Assembly (NCBI GenBank): GCA_902521075.1
Contig: CABYQM010000002.1
Span: forward strand, 62,001-126,000
Reading direction: 5' to 3'
Length of the DNA: 64,000 bases
Origin: an uncultured Pelagibacteraceae bacterium
GTDB taxonomy: Bacteria > Pseudomonadota > Alphaproteobacteria > Pelagibacterales > Pelagibacteraceae
The translations under genes and the position numbers were made by a program. Below the pieces are notes generated by a model. It ran no database searches, had not been told where the DNA came from, and saw only the letters and a list, made by a program, of their open reading frames with translations. This document shows positions 50,243 through 60,773 of the stretch, in pieces. Position 1 is the first letter of the stretch; each line of letters begins with the position of its first letter.

Positions 50243-51859
50243 ATGAGTAATAAAATTTTGAGATTTATAGATAGTACTTTAATAGATTTAGGAAGACAGT
50301 TTAAGTGGACCTATCTACCACCATTGATGATTTATCTTGCTGCTGGTATTTCAGGACTAACAGGTATTGTTGGAACTTTTTTTGTTAAAGACTATCTAAA
50401 CTTATCTGCTGCTTTTCTTGCTGGACTGGGTTTTTGGGCTGGAATTCCATGGGCATTGAAGATGCCTTTAGGTCATCTTGTTGATCTAATCTGGAATAAA
50501 AAAAATTACATGGTTTTTGTTGGAGCATCCTTAATCTCATTAAGTTTAATTATAATGTACGGTTTAATAATTCATACTGAATGGATGTCATCAATTCTTT
50601 CAGTAGAAACATGGTTTGTGATCAGTGTTTTACTTGCTCCGATTGGCTATGTTGTGCAAGATGTTGTGGCTGATGCTATGACTGTAGAGGCTGTTCCTTT
50701 AGTTGATGACAGTGGAAATAAATTTTCAAGAGATGAAATCAAGCTTATGCATACAACAATGCAAACTCTTGGAAGATTTGCAATAATTGGTGGAACTGTT
50801 TTAGTTGCTTTAGCTAATGTAATTCTCTTTAAAGGAGTAGACGAACTTGAACAAGCAGATAAGATAAGTTTATACGGTTCAATTTATATATATGCTTTAA
50901 TTATTCCAATTGTATCTGTACTAGGAATATTTCTTGCTTCATATCTAAAAAATCAAAAGAAAAAAAAACTTATTGAACAAGGTTTAGAGGGTGACCAAGA
51001 TTATGCTCCTTCAGAGAAAACTGAAGTTAACTGGTGGATATTAGGTGGAAGCTTGGTTTTTGTTATCTTCACTTTAGGTATTGGATCATTCAAAGTGCCT
51101 TTTGCTCAAGAAATTGTTTTTGTAGGTTCAATGGCAATTATTCTATTTTTAATGAATAAATTAGTTAAAGAACTTCCTCAAGATTTAAGACTTACTGTTG
51201 TAGGAACGGCAATAATAATTTTTATTTTTAGAGCAATGCCAGGACCTGGTCCAGGTTTATCGTGGTTTGAAATTGATGTACTTGAATTCAATGAACAATT
51301 TTTTTCTGTATTATCTCTTATAGCCTCTGTTTTAACGCTTGTTGGTATTATTTTATTAAGACCATTTATGGCAAACAACTCAATAGCTAGAATAATAGTG
51401 ATTTTATCTGTTGCAGGTGCAATTTTATTTTTACCAAGTGTAGGAATGTATTATGGATTTCACAATTGGACATCATCAATTACTAATGGAGTTGTTGATG
51501 CCAAGTTTATTGCAATATTAAATACTGCACTTGAGTCACCTTTGGGACAAGTCTCAATGATACCTTTGCTTGCATGGATTGCTAAAAATGCTCCGTCGCA
51601 CTTAAAAGCAACTTTCTTTGCAGTATTCGCATCTTTTACAAATCTTGCTTTATCAGCAAGTGCTTTAGGAACTAAATATTTAAATGAAATTTATGTTATT
51701 ACTAGAGAGGTAAAGGATAAGGTAACAAACGCTATTCTTACCACTGCCGATTATTCAGATCTAGGTATTTTGTTGATAACAGTAACACTAATAACTTTAA
51801 TAATTCCAATTGTGTTTGTGGTTATTATTCAAAAAACTAAATTTAAAACTTCAGAATAA
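50243..51859 (+). CDS. BT1/folate-biopterin-type MFS transporter
   Basis: Membrane protein of 538 residues with about twelve segments. YLPPLMIYLAAGISGLTGIVGTFFVKDYLNLSAAFLAGLGFWAGIPWALKMPLGHLVDLIW in the first 85 residues (read as shorter blocks) and DVVADAMTVEAV near 145 match the BT1 family. Protozoan and cyanobacterial members move folates or pteridines; bacterial substrates are mostly unknown. The C-terminal region resembles a second half with APSHLKATFFAVFASF. It is convergent with soxG, 4 bp apart. THF-using enzymes nearby make a folate role tempting but unproven. Confidence 0.82.
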   Translation: MSNKILRFIDSTLIDLGRQFKWTYLPPLMIYLAAGISGLTGIVGTFFVKDYLNLSAAFLAGLGFWAGIPWALKMPLGHLVDLIWNKKNYMVFVGASLISLSLIIMYGLIIHTEWMSSILSVETWFVISVLLAPIGYVVQDVVADAMTVEAVPLVDDSGNKFSRDEIKLMHTTMQTLGRFAIIGGTVLVALANVILFKGVDELEQADKISLYGSIYIYALIIPIVSVLGIFLASYLKNQKKKKLIEQGLEGDQDYAPSEKTEVNWWILGGSLVFVIFTLGIGSFKVPFAQEIVFVGSMAIILFLMNKLVKELPQDLRLTVVGTAIIIFIFRAMPGPGPGLSWFEIDVLEFNEQFFSVLSLIASVLTLVGIILLRPFMANNSIARIIVILSVAGAILFLPSVGMYYGFHNWTSSITNGVVDAKFIAILNTALESPLGQVSMIPLLAWIAKNAPSHLKATFFAVFASFTNLALSASALGTKYLNEIYVITREVKDKVTNAILTTADYSDLGILLITVTLITLIIPIVFVVIIQKTKFKTSE

Positions 51860-51862
51860 TTT

Positions 51863-52441
51863 TTATTCAGCTTTATAGCCAAATTCTAAACAAGCATCAG
51901 TTATTGAATGATAAAGAGATTCTCCAAAACTTCTTAAAGCAAATATTCTTACTTTTCTTGGATTTGAACTAATAAAATCAATAGTTATTGTGATTGCATG
52001 AAAAGCAGAATTAGAACATTTTCCTTCATCAAGACCATCTAAATTTAACGGACAACCCTTTTTCAATACTTCATCTACCAAAGAACCTTCTAATTCAAGT
52101 ATTGTTCTTGAATGAGATAGATCAGTTAATGCAAAATCATCATGACTTAGGTTTTCTAAAATAGATTTTTCTATTTCTTTATTCGTTGAAACGACCAACC
52201 AATTATCAGGTCCCATCCATAAAATTCTTGTATTAGTATTTGAAGATACCAAGAGTGTCTCAGGTAAATTTAAATTATCTATTTTTATTTTATCAATACT
52301 AATTGAAGATTTTTTATATTTAACAATTTGATAAATCAAAACATCCTTGATTTCTCTAATATTTATTAGCTCATCTTTACTATCGTGATTGCCAAACAAT
52401 CCATGTTTATGAATATTTTCTAGTGCAGAAACATTTTTCAT
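51863..52441 (-). CDS. soxG: Sarcosine oxidase gamma subunit
   Basis: Small subunit of 192 residues of heterotetrameric sarcosine oxidase, with a GcvT-like fold reduced in size. WMGPDNWLVV near residue 73, ALTDLSHSRTILELEG near 105 and VLKKGCPLNLDGLDEG are family patterns. The ATG overlaps the soxA stop by 4 bases. Its position last in soxB-soxD-soxA-soxG is standard. Confidence 0.9.
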   Translation of the reverse strand: MKNVSALENIHKHGLFGNHDSKDELINIREIKDVLIYQIVKYKKSSISIDKIKIDNLNLPETLLVSSNTNTRILWMGPDNWLVVSTNKEIEKSILENLSHDDFALTDLSHSRTILELEGSLVDEVLKKGCPLNLDGLDEGKCSNSAFHAITITIDFISSNPRKVRIFALRSFGESLYHSITDACLEFGYKAE

Positions 52442-55434
52442 GATCTAACTCTTTTTCCTTCAGGGTCAACATAATGTGAAGATATAACTTCTACTTCAAT
52501 TGATTTATTTTTTAATGGTGATACCGCAAAAAACTTTTTACCTATCATATTTTTTCCATCTTTCATTATTGCCAGAGAAAATGGATTATTATTTTCTACA
52601 CTCCAACAAGAAGAAGAAACGTGACCAAGTTTAGGGTTTGGTAATTTTGCATTCTGATCTTGGACGATATGAGATCCTTCGGGAATACTAGACTTTCTAT
52701 CAATTGGAATAAGTCCAACAATTTTTTGTCTGCTCTCAACATTAAATGCTTCTCTCCCTAAAGAATTTTTGCCGATAAAATCTTTTTTCTTTGAAACTAA
52801 TCCATTTAATGAAACATCTGATGGGATTGTTCGACCATCTAATTCTGGCCCTGCAACGTGTCCCATTTCTATTCTTAATGTTGACAAAGCTTCAGTTCCA
52901 TAAGGCTGATTTCCAAAATCTTTTCCTACTTCCATCATTTTCTCCCACATGAACATGCCATGATCTGATTTGACATTAATCTCATATGCAAGCTCACCAG
53001 AAAATGAAATTCTAAAAATTCTTGATGGAACACCAAAAAATTCTGCTTCTTTATAGCCCATAAAAGGCAAAGCTTCATTTGATACGTCTAAGTCCGGATA
53101 TAATTTTGATAACATGTCTCTAGATTTAGGTCCAGCAATTGCAGCCCCTGCCCATTGCTCAGTTGTAGAGACAACATTTACATTTAATTCTGGCCAAACA
53201 ATTTGAAGATAATATTCTAAGTGAGATAAAACATTTGCAGCTTGTGCAGTTGTTGTTGTCATATGATAATGATTTTCTGAAATTCTTGTTGTTGTTCCAT
53301 CGTCCATGACAATTCCATCTTCTCTAAGCATCAATCCATATCTTGCTTTTCCAACAGGTAATTTCATCCAAGCATTTGTATAAACTCTATTTAAAAATTC
53401 TGCTGCGTCTGGACCTTTAATATCAATTTTTCCTAATGTAGTTACATCGCATATACCAACATTCTCTCTAACATTTTTTGCCTCTCTCTTTGAAGCTTCA
53501 AATAAAGTTTCACTTCCTAGCTTATAATATCGAGGTCTTTTCCAAGCACCTGCATCAACAAATACAGCATTATTTTTCTCATGCCATTCATGCATTGGGG
53601 TTTTTCTAGTCGGCATATATTCCATACCTACTTCACGACCAACTATTGTCCCGATTGTAATTGGTGTGAAAGGTGGTCTAAATGTTGTGTGTCCCACTTC
53701 AGGAACTATTTTATTTTCTATATTAGATACCAACTGAAGGCCATTTAAATTACTTGTACGGCCTTGATCTGTTGCCATTCCAAGAGTTGTGTATCTTTTG
53801 ACATGCTCTATTGATCTGTAGCCTTCACTTAATGCGATTTCTATATCAGAAACAGATACATCATTTTGAAAATCAACAAATCTTTTTGGATTTTCATTCT
53901 TAGGTAACGGCATACACCAAAATTTATCATGAGCTCCGTATTTCTTTTCATTTACATTTGGAATTGAGATTTCTGTTTTAGTCTCTGTAATTTTTGCGGA
54001 AAGATTTGAACCATTTTCAAAACCATGTTTTAAACTTTCTTCTAATGTGAATGATCCATTTGCTGCGCCAACTGAGGTCTCATGTTGTTTTTTCTTATCT
54101 GGAATAAATGCATCAATTTTTTCTTCATACTTAAGTTTATTTCCTGACTGTGATGCTAAATGTACAGATGGTGTCCAAAATCCAGACACACAAATACAAT
54201 CACAATCTACAGTTTCTATTTTCTCAAAAGAATTTTTATCTTTATTCAGTTTGCCAATTTTTGCAGATTTAACTTTTTTGTAACCATTAGCAACAATAAC
54301 ACCGTGAGAAAATCTTATATCAATTCCCTTTGATTTAGCTTCATCAATTAATTCTGATGAATGTTCTTCTCTTGTATCTAATATAATTGGTTCAACATTA
54401 TTTTTTTTGAACTCTAAAGCTGTTTCATATGCACTATCGTTATTTGTGAATATTAAAGGTTTCTTTCCAACCAATACTCCATAGACTTTCATATATTCTT
54501 TTGCAGCTGCTGATAAAAAAATTCCTGGAGTATCATTGTTGCCGAACACAATTGGTCTTTCAATTGAGCCAGTTGATAAAATTGTTTCTTTGGCTCTAAT
54601 ATACCAAAGTCTTTGTCTTGGGGTGAATTTTGATTTTTTCTCTAAATGATCACTAACTCTCTCAAACATTACCAGCATGTTATGATCATAATAACCAAAA
54701 ACTTGAGATCTATTTTTTACAGTGACATTGGGCATAGATTTTAATTCAGTAATTATTTTTTCTGCCCAATCTTTTCCTGATAAATTATCGATGCTTACGT
54801 CATCAGTTAAAAGTGTTCCTCCAAATCTTGGTTTATCCTCAGCTAAAATTACTTTTGCTCCATTTTTTGCAGCAGCATAAGCACTTGCTAATCCAGAGGG
54901 TCCAGATCCAGTAACTAATAAATCGCAATACTCAAATTTATGTTCATATCTTTCTTTATCTTTTTCTATCGAAGCAACCCCTAATCCTGCGGCTTTTCTA
55001 ATGAAAGGTTCGTAAATTTTATACCAGAAACTTTTAGGCCACATAAATGTTTTGTAATAAAACCCTGCAGGGAAAAACATTTTTAAAAAATTATTAATTG
55101 CACCAACATCAAAATTAACTGATGGCCAACAATTTTGGCTTGTTGCGGACAAACCTTCAACGAGTTCCATTTCTGTTGCATTAACATTTGGCTCTGAATG
55201 ACCATTGAATTCTACTTGAAGCTTTGCGTTTGGTTCTTCTACTCCTGCTCCAAAAAAACCTCTTGGTCTATGATATTTAAAACTTCTACCAACTAAATGT
55301 ATTCCATTTGCAATCAAAGCAGATGCAATTGTATCTCCCTCATATCCAAATAATTTTTTTCCGTTAAAAGTAAAAGATATTTTTTTGTCTCGATTAATTA
55401 ATCCCTCTTTATTTAATCTAAATGGTTGGCTCAT
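52438..55434 (-). CDS. soxA: Sarcosine oxidase alpha subunit
   Basis: Largest subunit, 998 residues. An N-terminal 2Fe-2S-ferredoxin-like part (SFTFNGKKLFGYEGDTIASAL near 22) is followed by an NAD-binding part with GSGPSGLASAYAAAKNGAKVILAE near 175, and from about 600 a GcvT-like THF domain with GICDVTTLGKIDIKGPDAAEFL. It oxidises sarcosine to glycine with O2 and THF giving methylene-THF and peroxide, with FAD/FMN in the beta subunit. Overlaps the soxD stop by 4 bases. Length matches the family (about 970-1000). Confidence 0.95.
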   Translation of the reverse strand: MSQPFRLNKEGLINRDKKISFTFNGKKLFGYEGDTIASALIANGIHLVGRSFKYHRPRGFFGAGVEEPNAKLQVEFNGHSEPNVNATEMELVEGLSATSQNCWPSVNFDVGAINNFLKMFFPAGFYYKTFMWPKSFWYKIYEPFIRKAAGLGVASIEKDKERYEHKFEYCDLLVTGSGPSGLASAYAAAKNGAKVILAEDKPRFGGTLLTDDVSIDNLSGKDWAEKIITELKSMPNVTVKNRSQVFGYYDHNMLVMFERVSDHLEKKSKFTPRQRLWYIRAKETILSTGSIERPIVFGNNDTPGIFLSAAAKEYMKVYGVLVGKKPLIFTNNDSAYETALEFKKNNVEPIILDTREEHSSELIDEAKSKGIDIRFSHGVIVANGYKKVKSAKIGKLNKDKNSFEKIETVDCDCICVSGFWTPSVHLASQSGNKLKYEEKIDAFIPDKKKQHETSVGAANGSFTLEESLKHGFENGSNLSAKITETKTEISIPNVNEKKYGAHDKFWCMPLPKNENPKRFVDFQNDVSVSDIEIALSEGYRSIEHVKRYTTLGMATDQGRTSNLNGLQLVSNIENKIVPEVGHTTFRPPFTPITIGTIVGREVGMEYMPTRKTPMHEWHEKNNAVFVDAGAWKRPRYYKLGSETLFEASKREAKNVRENVGICDVTTLGKIDIKGPDAAEFLNRVYTNAWMKLPVGKARYGLMLREDGIVMDDGTTTRISENHYHMTTTTAQAANVLSHLEYYLQIVWPELNVNVVSTTEQWAGAAIAGPKSRDMLSKLYPDLDVSNEALPFMGYKEAEFFGVPSRIFRISFSGELAYEINVKSDHGMFMWEKMMEVGKDFGNQPYGTEALSTLRIEMGHVAGPELDGRTIPSDVSLNGLVSKKKDFIGKNSLGREAFNVESRQKIVGLIPIDRKSSIPEGSHIVQDQNAKLPNPKLGHVSSSCWSVENNNPFSLAIMKDGKNMIGKKFFAVSPLKNKSIEVEVISSHYVDPEGKRVRS

Positions 55435-55700
55435 CTTATTTCTTCTGTGACTTTTGCTGTTTGGAAAATTTCATGTGTAGCGGTGTCTCTTTGCACCTTA
55501 ATCCATTGTCTACATCCTGCTATATGTTGCCATAACTCTATATGTTTGCCTCTTGGACTTTTTCTCATATAAACAAAATTATCCCAATCTTCACTTGGTA
55601 CTTCTTCATTTATATTAGGTCTTTTTACAGTTGCATCACCTCCATATGAAAATTCTTTTTGTGCTCTTAAACCGCAATAAGGACATTTGATGTATAACAT
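55431..55700 (-). CDS. soxD: Sarcosine oxidase delta subunit
   Basis: Zinc-containing subunit of 89 residues. IKCPYCGLRAQKEFSYGG at the N-terminus gives the first Cys pair, and HIAGCRQWI and the His in GKHIELWQH contribute further metal ligands. RGKHIELWQHIAGCRQW is diagnostic. It lies between soxB and soxA, 3 bp after soxB, its usual place. Confidence 0.95.
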   Translation of the reverse strand: MLYIKCPYCGLRAQKEFSYGGDATVKRPNINEEVPSEDWDNFVYMRKSPRGKHIELWQHIAGCRQWIKVQRDTATHEIFQTAKVTEEIR

Positions 55701-55703
55701 TTT

Positions 55704-56960
55704 TTAACCAATCCAGGTTTTAGTTCCTAAACCTTTTTCATCTAGAAGATGACCTGTAGAAAATCTATTTAATCTTAATTCTGAATTTAATTCATGAACT
55801 TTATCTTGCGCAATTGTGTGTGCAAATGTCCAACCTGAAACAGGAGTTGATTTAAAACCTCCATAACACCATCCACAATTTAAATATAAACCTTCAATAT
55901 GAGTTTTATCAATTATTGGAGAACCATCCATAGACATATCCATGATCCCTCCCCATGTCCTTAACATTTTTAATCTACTTAAAAATGGAAACAAAGCTAA
56001 GCCACCTGTCAAGACATGTTGTATAGTTGGCAAGTTACCTCTTTGAGCATAACTATTATATCCATCAAGATCACCACCCATTACCATCTCACCTTTATCT
56101 GATTGACTTATATAAAAGTGGCCTGCACCAAAAGTTACTACTCCGTCTAATAATGGTTTTACAGGTTCTGAAACACAAGCTTGTAGTACGTGAGTTTCTA
56201 TTGGCAGTGTCATATTTAATTTTTCAGCTAATATATTTGTGCTACCTGCAACACATAATCCAACTTTTTTTGCTTTAATATCTCCTCTTGAAGTTCTAAT
56301 TCCTTTTATCTTTCCATTAACAACATCAAAACCAGTGACCTCACAATGTTGAATTATATCTACGCCCATATCATCTGCTTGACGCGCATAACCCCAAGCA
56401 ACAGCGTCATGTCTTGCGGTACCAGCGCTTGGTTGCATTAAGCCTCCAAAAATTGGGAAACGTACTTCATCACTAAAGTCAGCCATTGGAATTAATTTTT
56501 TAACTTCGTCTCTATCCAATAACTTTGCATCTATTCCATTTAATCTCATAGAGTTTCCTCTACGAGCATATGCATTCATTTGAGCATCAGAGTGGGCTAA
56601 GTTTATTATTCCCCTTGGAGAAAACATCACATTAAAGTTCAGTTCTTGACTTAAGTTTCTCCATAAATCCATTCCAAATTCATTAAATCTTGCATTAGCA
56701 TCGTACATAAAATTTGATCTTATGATCGTTGTATTTCGACCAACATTTCCACCACCAATCCAGCCTTTCTCAATGATAGCTACATTTCTAATATTATGTT
56801 CTTTTGCTAAATAATATGCAGTAGCAAGACCGTGTCCTCCACCTCCGATGATGACTACATCATATTCACTTTTTGGAGTTGGATCTTTCCAAGCAACTTC
56901 CCAATTTTGGTGATTGGAGAAAGCGTTTTTGATTAGACTAAATACTGAATATTTCTGCAT
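55704..56960 (-). CDS. soxB: Sarcosine oxidase beta subunit
   Basis: Flavin subunit of 418 residues. FAD motif VVIIGGGGHGLATAYYLA at 35-52, and His184 in TARHDAVAWGYAR matches the His that carries covalent FMN (His173 in the Corynebacterium enzyme). GGGNVGRNTTIIRSNF near 70 is also conserved. First gene of soxBDAG, 121 bp divergent from fhs. Sarcosine would come from dimethylglycine made by the DMGDH-like enzymes. Confidence 0.96.
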   Translation of the reverse strand: MQKYSVFSLIKNAFSNHQNWEVAWKDPTPKSEYDVVIIGGGGHGLATAYYLAKEHNIRNVAIIEKGWIGGGNVGRNTTIIRSNFMYDANARFNEFGMDLWRNLSQELNFNVMFSPRGIINLAHSDAQMNAYARRGNSMRLNGIDAKLLDRDEVKKLIPMADFSDEVRFPIFGGLMQPSAGTARHDAVAWGYARQADDMGVDIIQHCEVTGFDVVNGKIKGIRTSRGDIKAKKVGLCVAGSTNILAEKLNMTLPIETHVLQACVSEPVKPLLDGVVTFGAGHFYISQSDKGEMVMGGDLDGYNSYAQRGNLPTIQHVLTGGLALFPFLSRLKMLRTWGGIMDMSMDGSPIIDKTHIEGLYLNCGWCYGGFKSTPVSGWTFAHTIAQDKVHELNSELRLNRFSTGHLLDEKGLGTKTWIG

Positions 56961-57081
56961 CCGTAAGTTTTATAAAATTAAATATAAGTTTTTGCTAATT
57001 TTTTTTATATATATTTTTTAGATGTTTAAATACGTGACAAAAAAGGATAGTAATTCTGCTCATTAATAAGTAATTAGATTT

Positions 57082-58761
57082 ATGTCAAAATCAGATATCC
57101 AAATTGCACGAGAAGCAAAAATGAAACCCATAAATGAGATTTTGGGTAAAATTAATGTTCCAGACGAACCAAGTGCTTTTAGCCCTATGGGACGTCATAT
57201 TGCTAAAATAAATTTAGAATATTTAGATAGTTTAAAAGATAAACAAAATGGAAAATTAATTTTAGTTACTGCTATTACACCAACTCCTGCAGGTGAGGGA
57301 AAAACCACTACATCAGTTGGTTTAAATGATGGATTAAATAAAATTGGTAAAAATTCTATAGTGTGTTTACGTGAACCTAGTTTAGGTCCTTCGTTTGGAA
57401 TGAAAGGTGGAGCAGCAGGTGGTGGATATGCTCAAGTTGTTCCAATGGAACAAATCAATTTACATTTTACGGGCGATTTCCATGCAATTACATCTGCTCA
57501 CAATTTATTATCAGCGTTAATTGATAATCATATTTATTGGGGAAATAAATTAAACATAGATGTAAGAAGAGTGGTTTGGAGAAGAGTTATGGATATGAAT
57601 GATAGATCTTTAAGATCTATCAATATTAATTTAGGTGGAGTTGCTAATGGTTTTCCAAGAGAAGACGGTTTTGATATTACAGTAGCATCTGAGATAATGG
57701 CTATCTTTTGTTTGGCAAATGATCTTGAAGATTTGGAAAAGAGAATAGGTAATATTACAGTTGCTTATACTAGAGATAGAAAGCCTATATTTGCGAAAGA
57801 TTTAAATGCCCACGGACCAATGACTGTTTTGTTAAAAGAAGCAATTAGGCCTAACGTAACTCAAACGTTAGAAAATAATCCAGCAATTATTCATGGTGGT
57901 CCTTTTGCAAACATTGCGCACGGTTGTAACTCTGTAATAGCAACTAAAGCAGGTTTAAAACTAGCTGATTATGTTGTAACTGAAGCTGGATTTGGAGCAG
58001 ACCTAGGAGCAGAAAAATTTTTAGATATTAAATGTAGAAAATCAAATTTAAAACCTGAGTGTGTAGTTATTGTTGCAACAATCAGAGCATTAAAAATGCA
58101 CGGCGGTGTAGCTAAAGATGATTTAAAAAATGAAAATGTAGAAGCGCTAAAAAAAGGTTTAGTAAATTTAGAAAGACACATTGAAAACGTAAAAAAATTT
58201 GGTTTACCGGTAGCGGTTGCTGTTAATCATTTTATTGCTGATACTGATAATGAGGTAAAAGAATTAATAAATGCTTGTGATAATATGGGAGTTAAAGCTA
58301 CTTTATGCACTCATTGGTCAAATGGTGGAGAAGGAACAAAAGAACTTGCTTCACATGTTGTAGATTTGATTGATCAAAAACAAGCAAATTTTAAATTTTT
58401 ATATGATGAAAAAACACCTTTGTTAAAGAAAGTTGAAACTGTTGCAAAAGAAATTTATCGAGCAAACGAAGTTGTTGCTGACAGCAAAATAAAAGATCAA
58501 TTAAAATCTTTTGAAGAAGCGGGTTATGGAAATTTACCGATATGTGTAGCTAAAACACAATATAGTTTTTCTACTGATCCAAATGCAAAAGGTGCTCCAA
58601 CAGGTCACTCGTTACCAATTAGAGAAGTAAGATTATCTTCAGGTGCAGAATTTATTGTTGTTATATGTGGAGCCATCATGACAATGCCTGGACTACCAAG
58701 GGTTCCAGCAGCAGACTCTATTAAGCTTAATGAAAAAGGTGAAATAGAAGGCTTGTTCTAA
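57082..58761 (+). CDS. fhs: Formate-tetrahydrofolate ligase
   Basis: ATP-dependent (reversible) formyl-THF synthetase of 559 residues. The P-loop [17 protein letters not shown] lies near residues 66-82, with [36 protein letters not shown] and [15 protein letters not shown] further on. It produces formyl-THF from formate, or in reverse releases formate and ATP while oxidising C1 units, the use proposed for SAR11. Placed between soxBDAG and tmm. Ends 4 bases inside the convergent amidotransferase-like gene. Confidence 0.96.
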   Translation: MSKSDIQIAREAKMKPINEILGKINVPDEPSAFSPMGRHIAKINLEYLDSLKDKQNGKLILVTAITPTPAGEGKTTTSVGLNDGLNKIGKNSIVCLREPSLGPSFGMKGGAAGGGYAQVVPMEQINLHFTGDFHAITSAHNLLSALIDNHIYWGNKLNIDVRRVVWRRVMDMNDRSLRSININLGGVANGFPREDGFDITVASEIMAIFCLANDLEDLEKRIGNITVAYTRDRKPIFAKDLNAHGPMTVLLKEAIRPNVTQTLENNPAIIHGGPFANIAHGCNSVIATKAGLKLADYVVTEAGFGADLGAEKFLDIKCRKSNLKPECVVIVATIRALKMHGGVAKDDLKNENVEALKKGLVNLERHIENVKKFGLPVAVAVNHFIADTDNEVKELINACDNMGVKATLCTHWSNGGEGTKELASHVVDLIDQKQANFKFLYDEKTPLLKKVETVAKEIYRANEVVADSKIKDQLKSFEEAGYGNLPICVAKTQYSFSTDPNAKGAPTGHSLPIREVRLSSGAEFIVVICGAIMTMPGLPRVPAADSIKLNEKGEIEGLF

Positions 58762-59540
58762 TTTAAATTATTTAGCCAATTTTCTAATTCTCTCATCCTT
58801 GCATCTTTATTAGAAATTTTATTTTCATCTTCTATAATTTTTACATGAGAGTCTATTTCCATTTGGTCAATAAAGGCTTTTTTTTCTAATAGTCGATCTC
58901 TCCTAAAATGAATTAAACTTATCATTTTGGCATAAGTTATCTCTGGGTGATATTGTATTCCCCATACTTTAGTTGAACCAACATTAAAATTTATACCCAT
59001 TACTTTATTTATTGGATTTGATGAAAGTAATGTAGAGCCCTCAGGTAATTTTACAACTTCATCAAAATTAAACGCAGGGGTATTAAATTTTTTATTTTTA
59101 TTTTTATAAAGCGGATGTTTAAGGCCGTTTTCGTTTATTTCTATGTCATGAGCTATTCCTCTATGTGCACCATTAGGGCATTTCTTTACTTCACCACCAG
59201 CAACAGTCACAGCAACTTGCATTCCCCAACATATTGCGAATATATTTTTTATATTCTTTTGACATTCCCTCATAAAGTTAATTTGTCTTCTTATTTCTGG
59301 AGTATCATTGTAAATATTTAAACTACTACCACCCCATATCATTCCATGATATTTAGTTAAATCTTTAGCTACTTCATTAATATTTTCATCTGATGAAGGA
59401 TTAACAACATCAATTTCTAATTGATCTGTAAAATAACTAATACTATCCTTTAAACTTTCAGTATGAGTTTTAATTCCACCATCTGTAAAGCTTTGATTTT
59501 CCTCTCTAAGGTTGCCTTCAACTATAAGAATTCTTTTCAT
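58758..59540 (-). CDS. Class I glutamine amidotransferase-like protein
   Basis: Protein of 260 residues. The nucleophile Cys is in [12 protein letters not shown] near residue 103, and the His-Glu pair is in IQYHPEITY near 198. No synthetase domain is present, so it resembles stand-alone GMP-synthase-type or gamma-glutamyl-hydrolase-like (PuuD/YfeJ) proteins. It shares a base with the Fe-alcohol dehydrogenase gene, so they are co-transcribed. Possible roles are hydrolysis of a gamma-glutamyl amine arising from methylamine use, or an unlinked function. Confidence 0.8.
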   Translation of the reverse strand: MKRILIVEGNLREENQSFTDGGIKTHTESLKDSISYFTDQLEIDVVNPSSDENINEVAKDLTKYHGMIWGGSSLNIYNDTPEIRRQINFMRECQKNIKNIFAICWGMQVAVTVAGGEVKKCPNGAHRGIAHDIEINENGLKHPLYKNKNKKFNTPAFNFDEVVKLPEGSTLLSSNPINKVMGINFNVGSTKVWGIQYHPEITYAKMISLIHFRRDRLLEKKAFIDQMEIDSHVKIIEDENKISNKDARMRELENWLNNLN

Positions 59541-60697
59541 TAAAATAATTTACCTGAAATACTGTGTTCATAAAGTGCTTTCATGTCATCCTTACTCATT
59601 GTCCTTGGATTGGTAGAAGTTGATGGATCTTCTAATGCCATTACTGATAACTGTTCTAAATTTATTTTATTTACATCAACAATTTCTGATAATTTATGTG
59701 GTATATTTAATTCTTTTCTTAGTTCTAAAATCCAGTGTAAAAAACTATCAAAACTTTTATCGAGTTCGAGATAATCACATATAGAAATTATCCTTTTTTC
59801 AATCATTTCTTTGTTAAAAGTTAATACATAAGGCATAAAGATTGCATTTGATAAACCGTGGTGAACATTAAATTGCGCATTAATAGGGTGGCTTAAAGAA
59901 TGAATAGCACCAAGCCCTTTTTGAAAAGAGGTAGAACCCATACTAGCTGAGGCTAATAATTCTGCTCTAGCATTTAAATCTTTACCGTTCTTAACTGCTT
60001 TAATTAATGAGTTTTTAATTAACTTCATTCCCTCAATCGCAATTCCATCAGCCATCGGGTGGAATCCTGGTGCACAAAAGGCTTCTAAATTGTGTGCCAA
60101 AGCATCCATACCTGTCGCTGCAGTCAATCTTGGAGAAAGATCTAAAGTTAAATTAGGATCTAAAATTACTATTGAAGGTAAAAATTTCGGGTGGAAAATA
60201 ATTTTTTTTATACCTGTTTGTTTATTGATTATAGCTGATGCTCTTCCAGTTTCTGATCCTGTCCCTGCTGTAGTGGGTACAGCAATGATAGGTGCAATGT
60301 TAGTTTCATCTGCTCTTTTCCAATAATCACCTATATCTTCAAAATCCCATATTGGTCTAGACTGTCCTGACATAAAAGCAATAGCTTTACCTACATCAAG
60401 ACCGCTGCCACCACCAAATGCAATAACTCCATCACAACCTAATTTTTTAAACTCCCCTACTCCCTCTTCCACATTCTCGCCTACAGGATTACCTGAAAAA
60501 TTTGAAAAAACTTGAAGATGATTAAAGGTTTTTTTTAAATCTAAAATAATATCTTGAACCATTTTTAGATTAATTAAATCCTTATCAGTGACAAATAATG
60601 GTTTATCGATTTTTAGATTTTTACATGCTATGCTTAAATCTTGAATTCTGTTCTCTCCAACCCAAATTGTAGTAGGATAATTCCAATTAGTTTTCAT
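59540..60697 (-). CDS. Iron-containing alcohol dehydrogenase
   Basis: Group III dehydrogenase of 385 residues. The NAD motif GGGSGLDVGKA is near residue 95 and PTTAGTGSETG near 142. Metal ligands are in GMDALAHNLEAFCAPGFHPMADG near 195-216 (Asp, His) and LSHPINAQFNVHHG near 262-276 (His residues). A member of this class has been discussed in SAR11 as oxidising methanol or similar alcohols. Its partners here, tmm and fhs, agree with C1 use, but the substrate is not proven. Confidence 0.9.
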   Translation of the reverse strand: MKTNWNYPTTIWVGENRIQDLSIACKNLKIDKPLFVTDKDLINLKMVQDIILDLKKTFNHLQVFSNFSGNPVGENVEEGVGEFKKLGCDGVIAFGGGSGLDVGKAIAFMSGQSRPIWDFEDIGDYWKRADETNIAPIIAVPTTAGTGSETGRASAIINKQTGIKKIIFHPKFLPSIVILDPNLTLDLSPRLTAATGMDALAHNLEAFCAPGFHPMADGIAIEGMKLIKNSLIKAVKNGKDLNARAELLASASMGSTSFQKGLGAIHSLSHPINAQFNVHHGLSNAIFMPYVLTFNKEMIEKRIISICDYLELDKSFDSFLHWILELRKELNIPHKLSEIVDVNKINLEQLSVMALEDPSTSTNPRTMSKDDMKALYEHSISGKLF

Positions 60698-60773
60698 ATT
60701 AAAATAATATTTAATTTTTCTATTTTTCTTAGTACAATATATTTATAATTTTAATTGTAGAGGAAAAATTATC

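Noticed and set aside
56961..57081. Regulatory RNA or small gene between soxB and fhs
   Set aside because: Only AT-rich sequence with a 14-codon frame; no stable hairpin or riboswitch core is visible.
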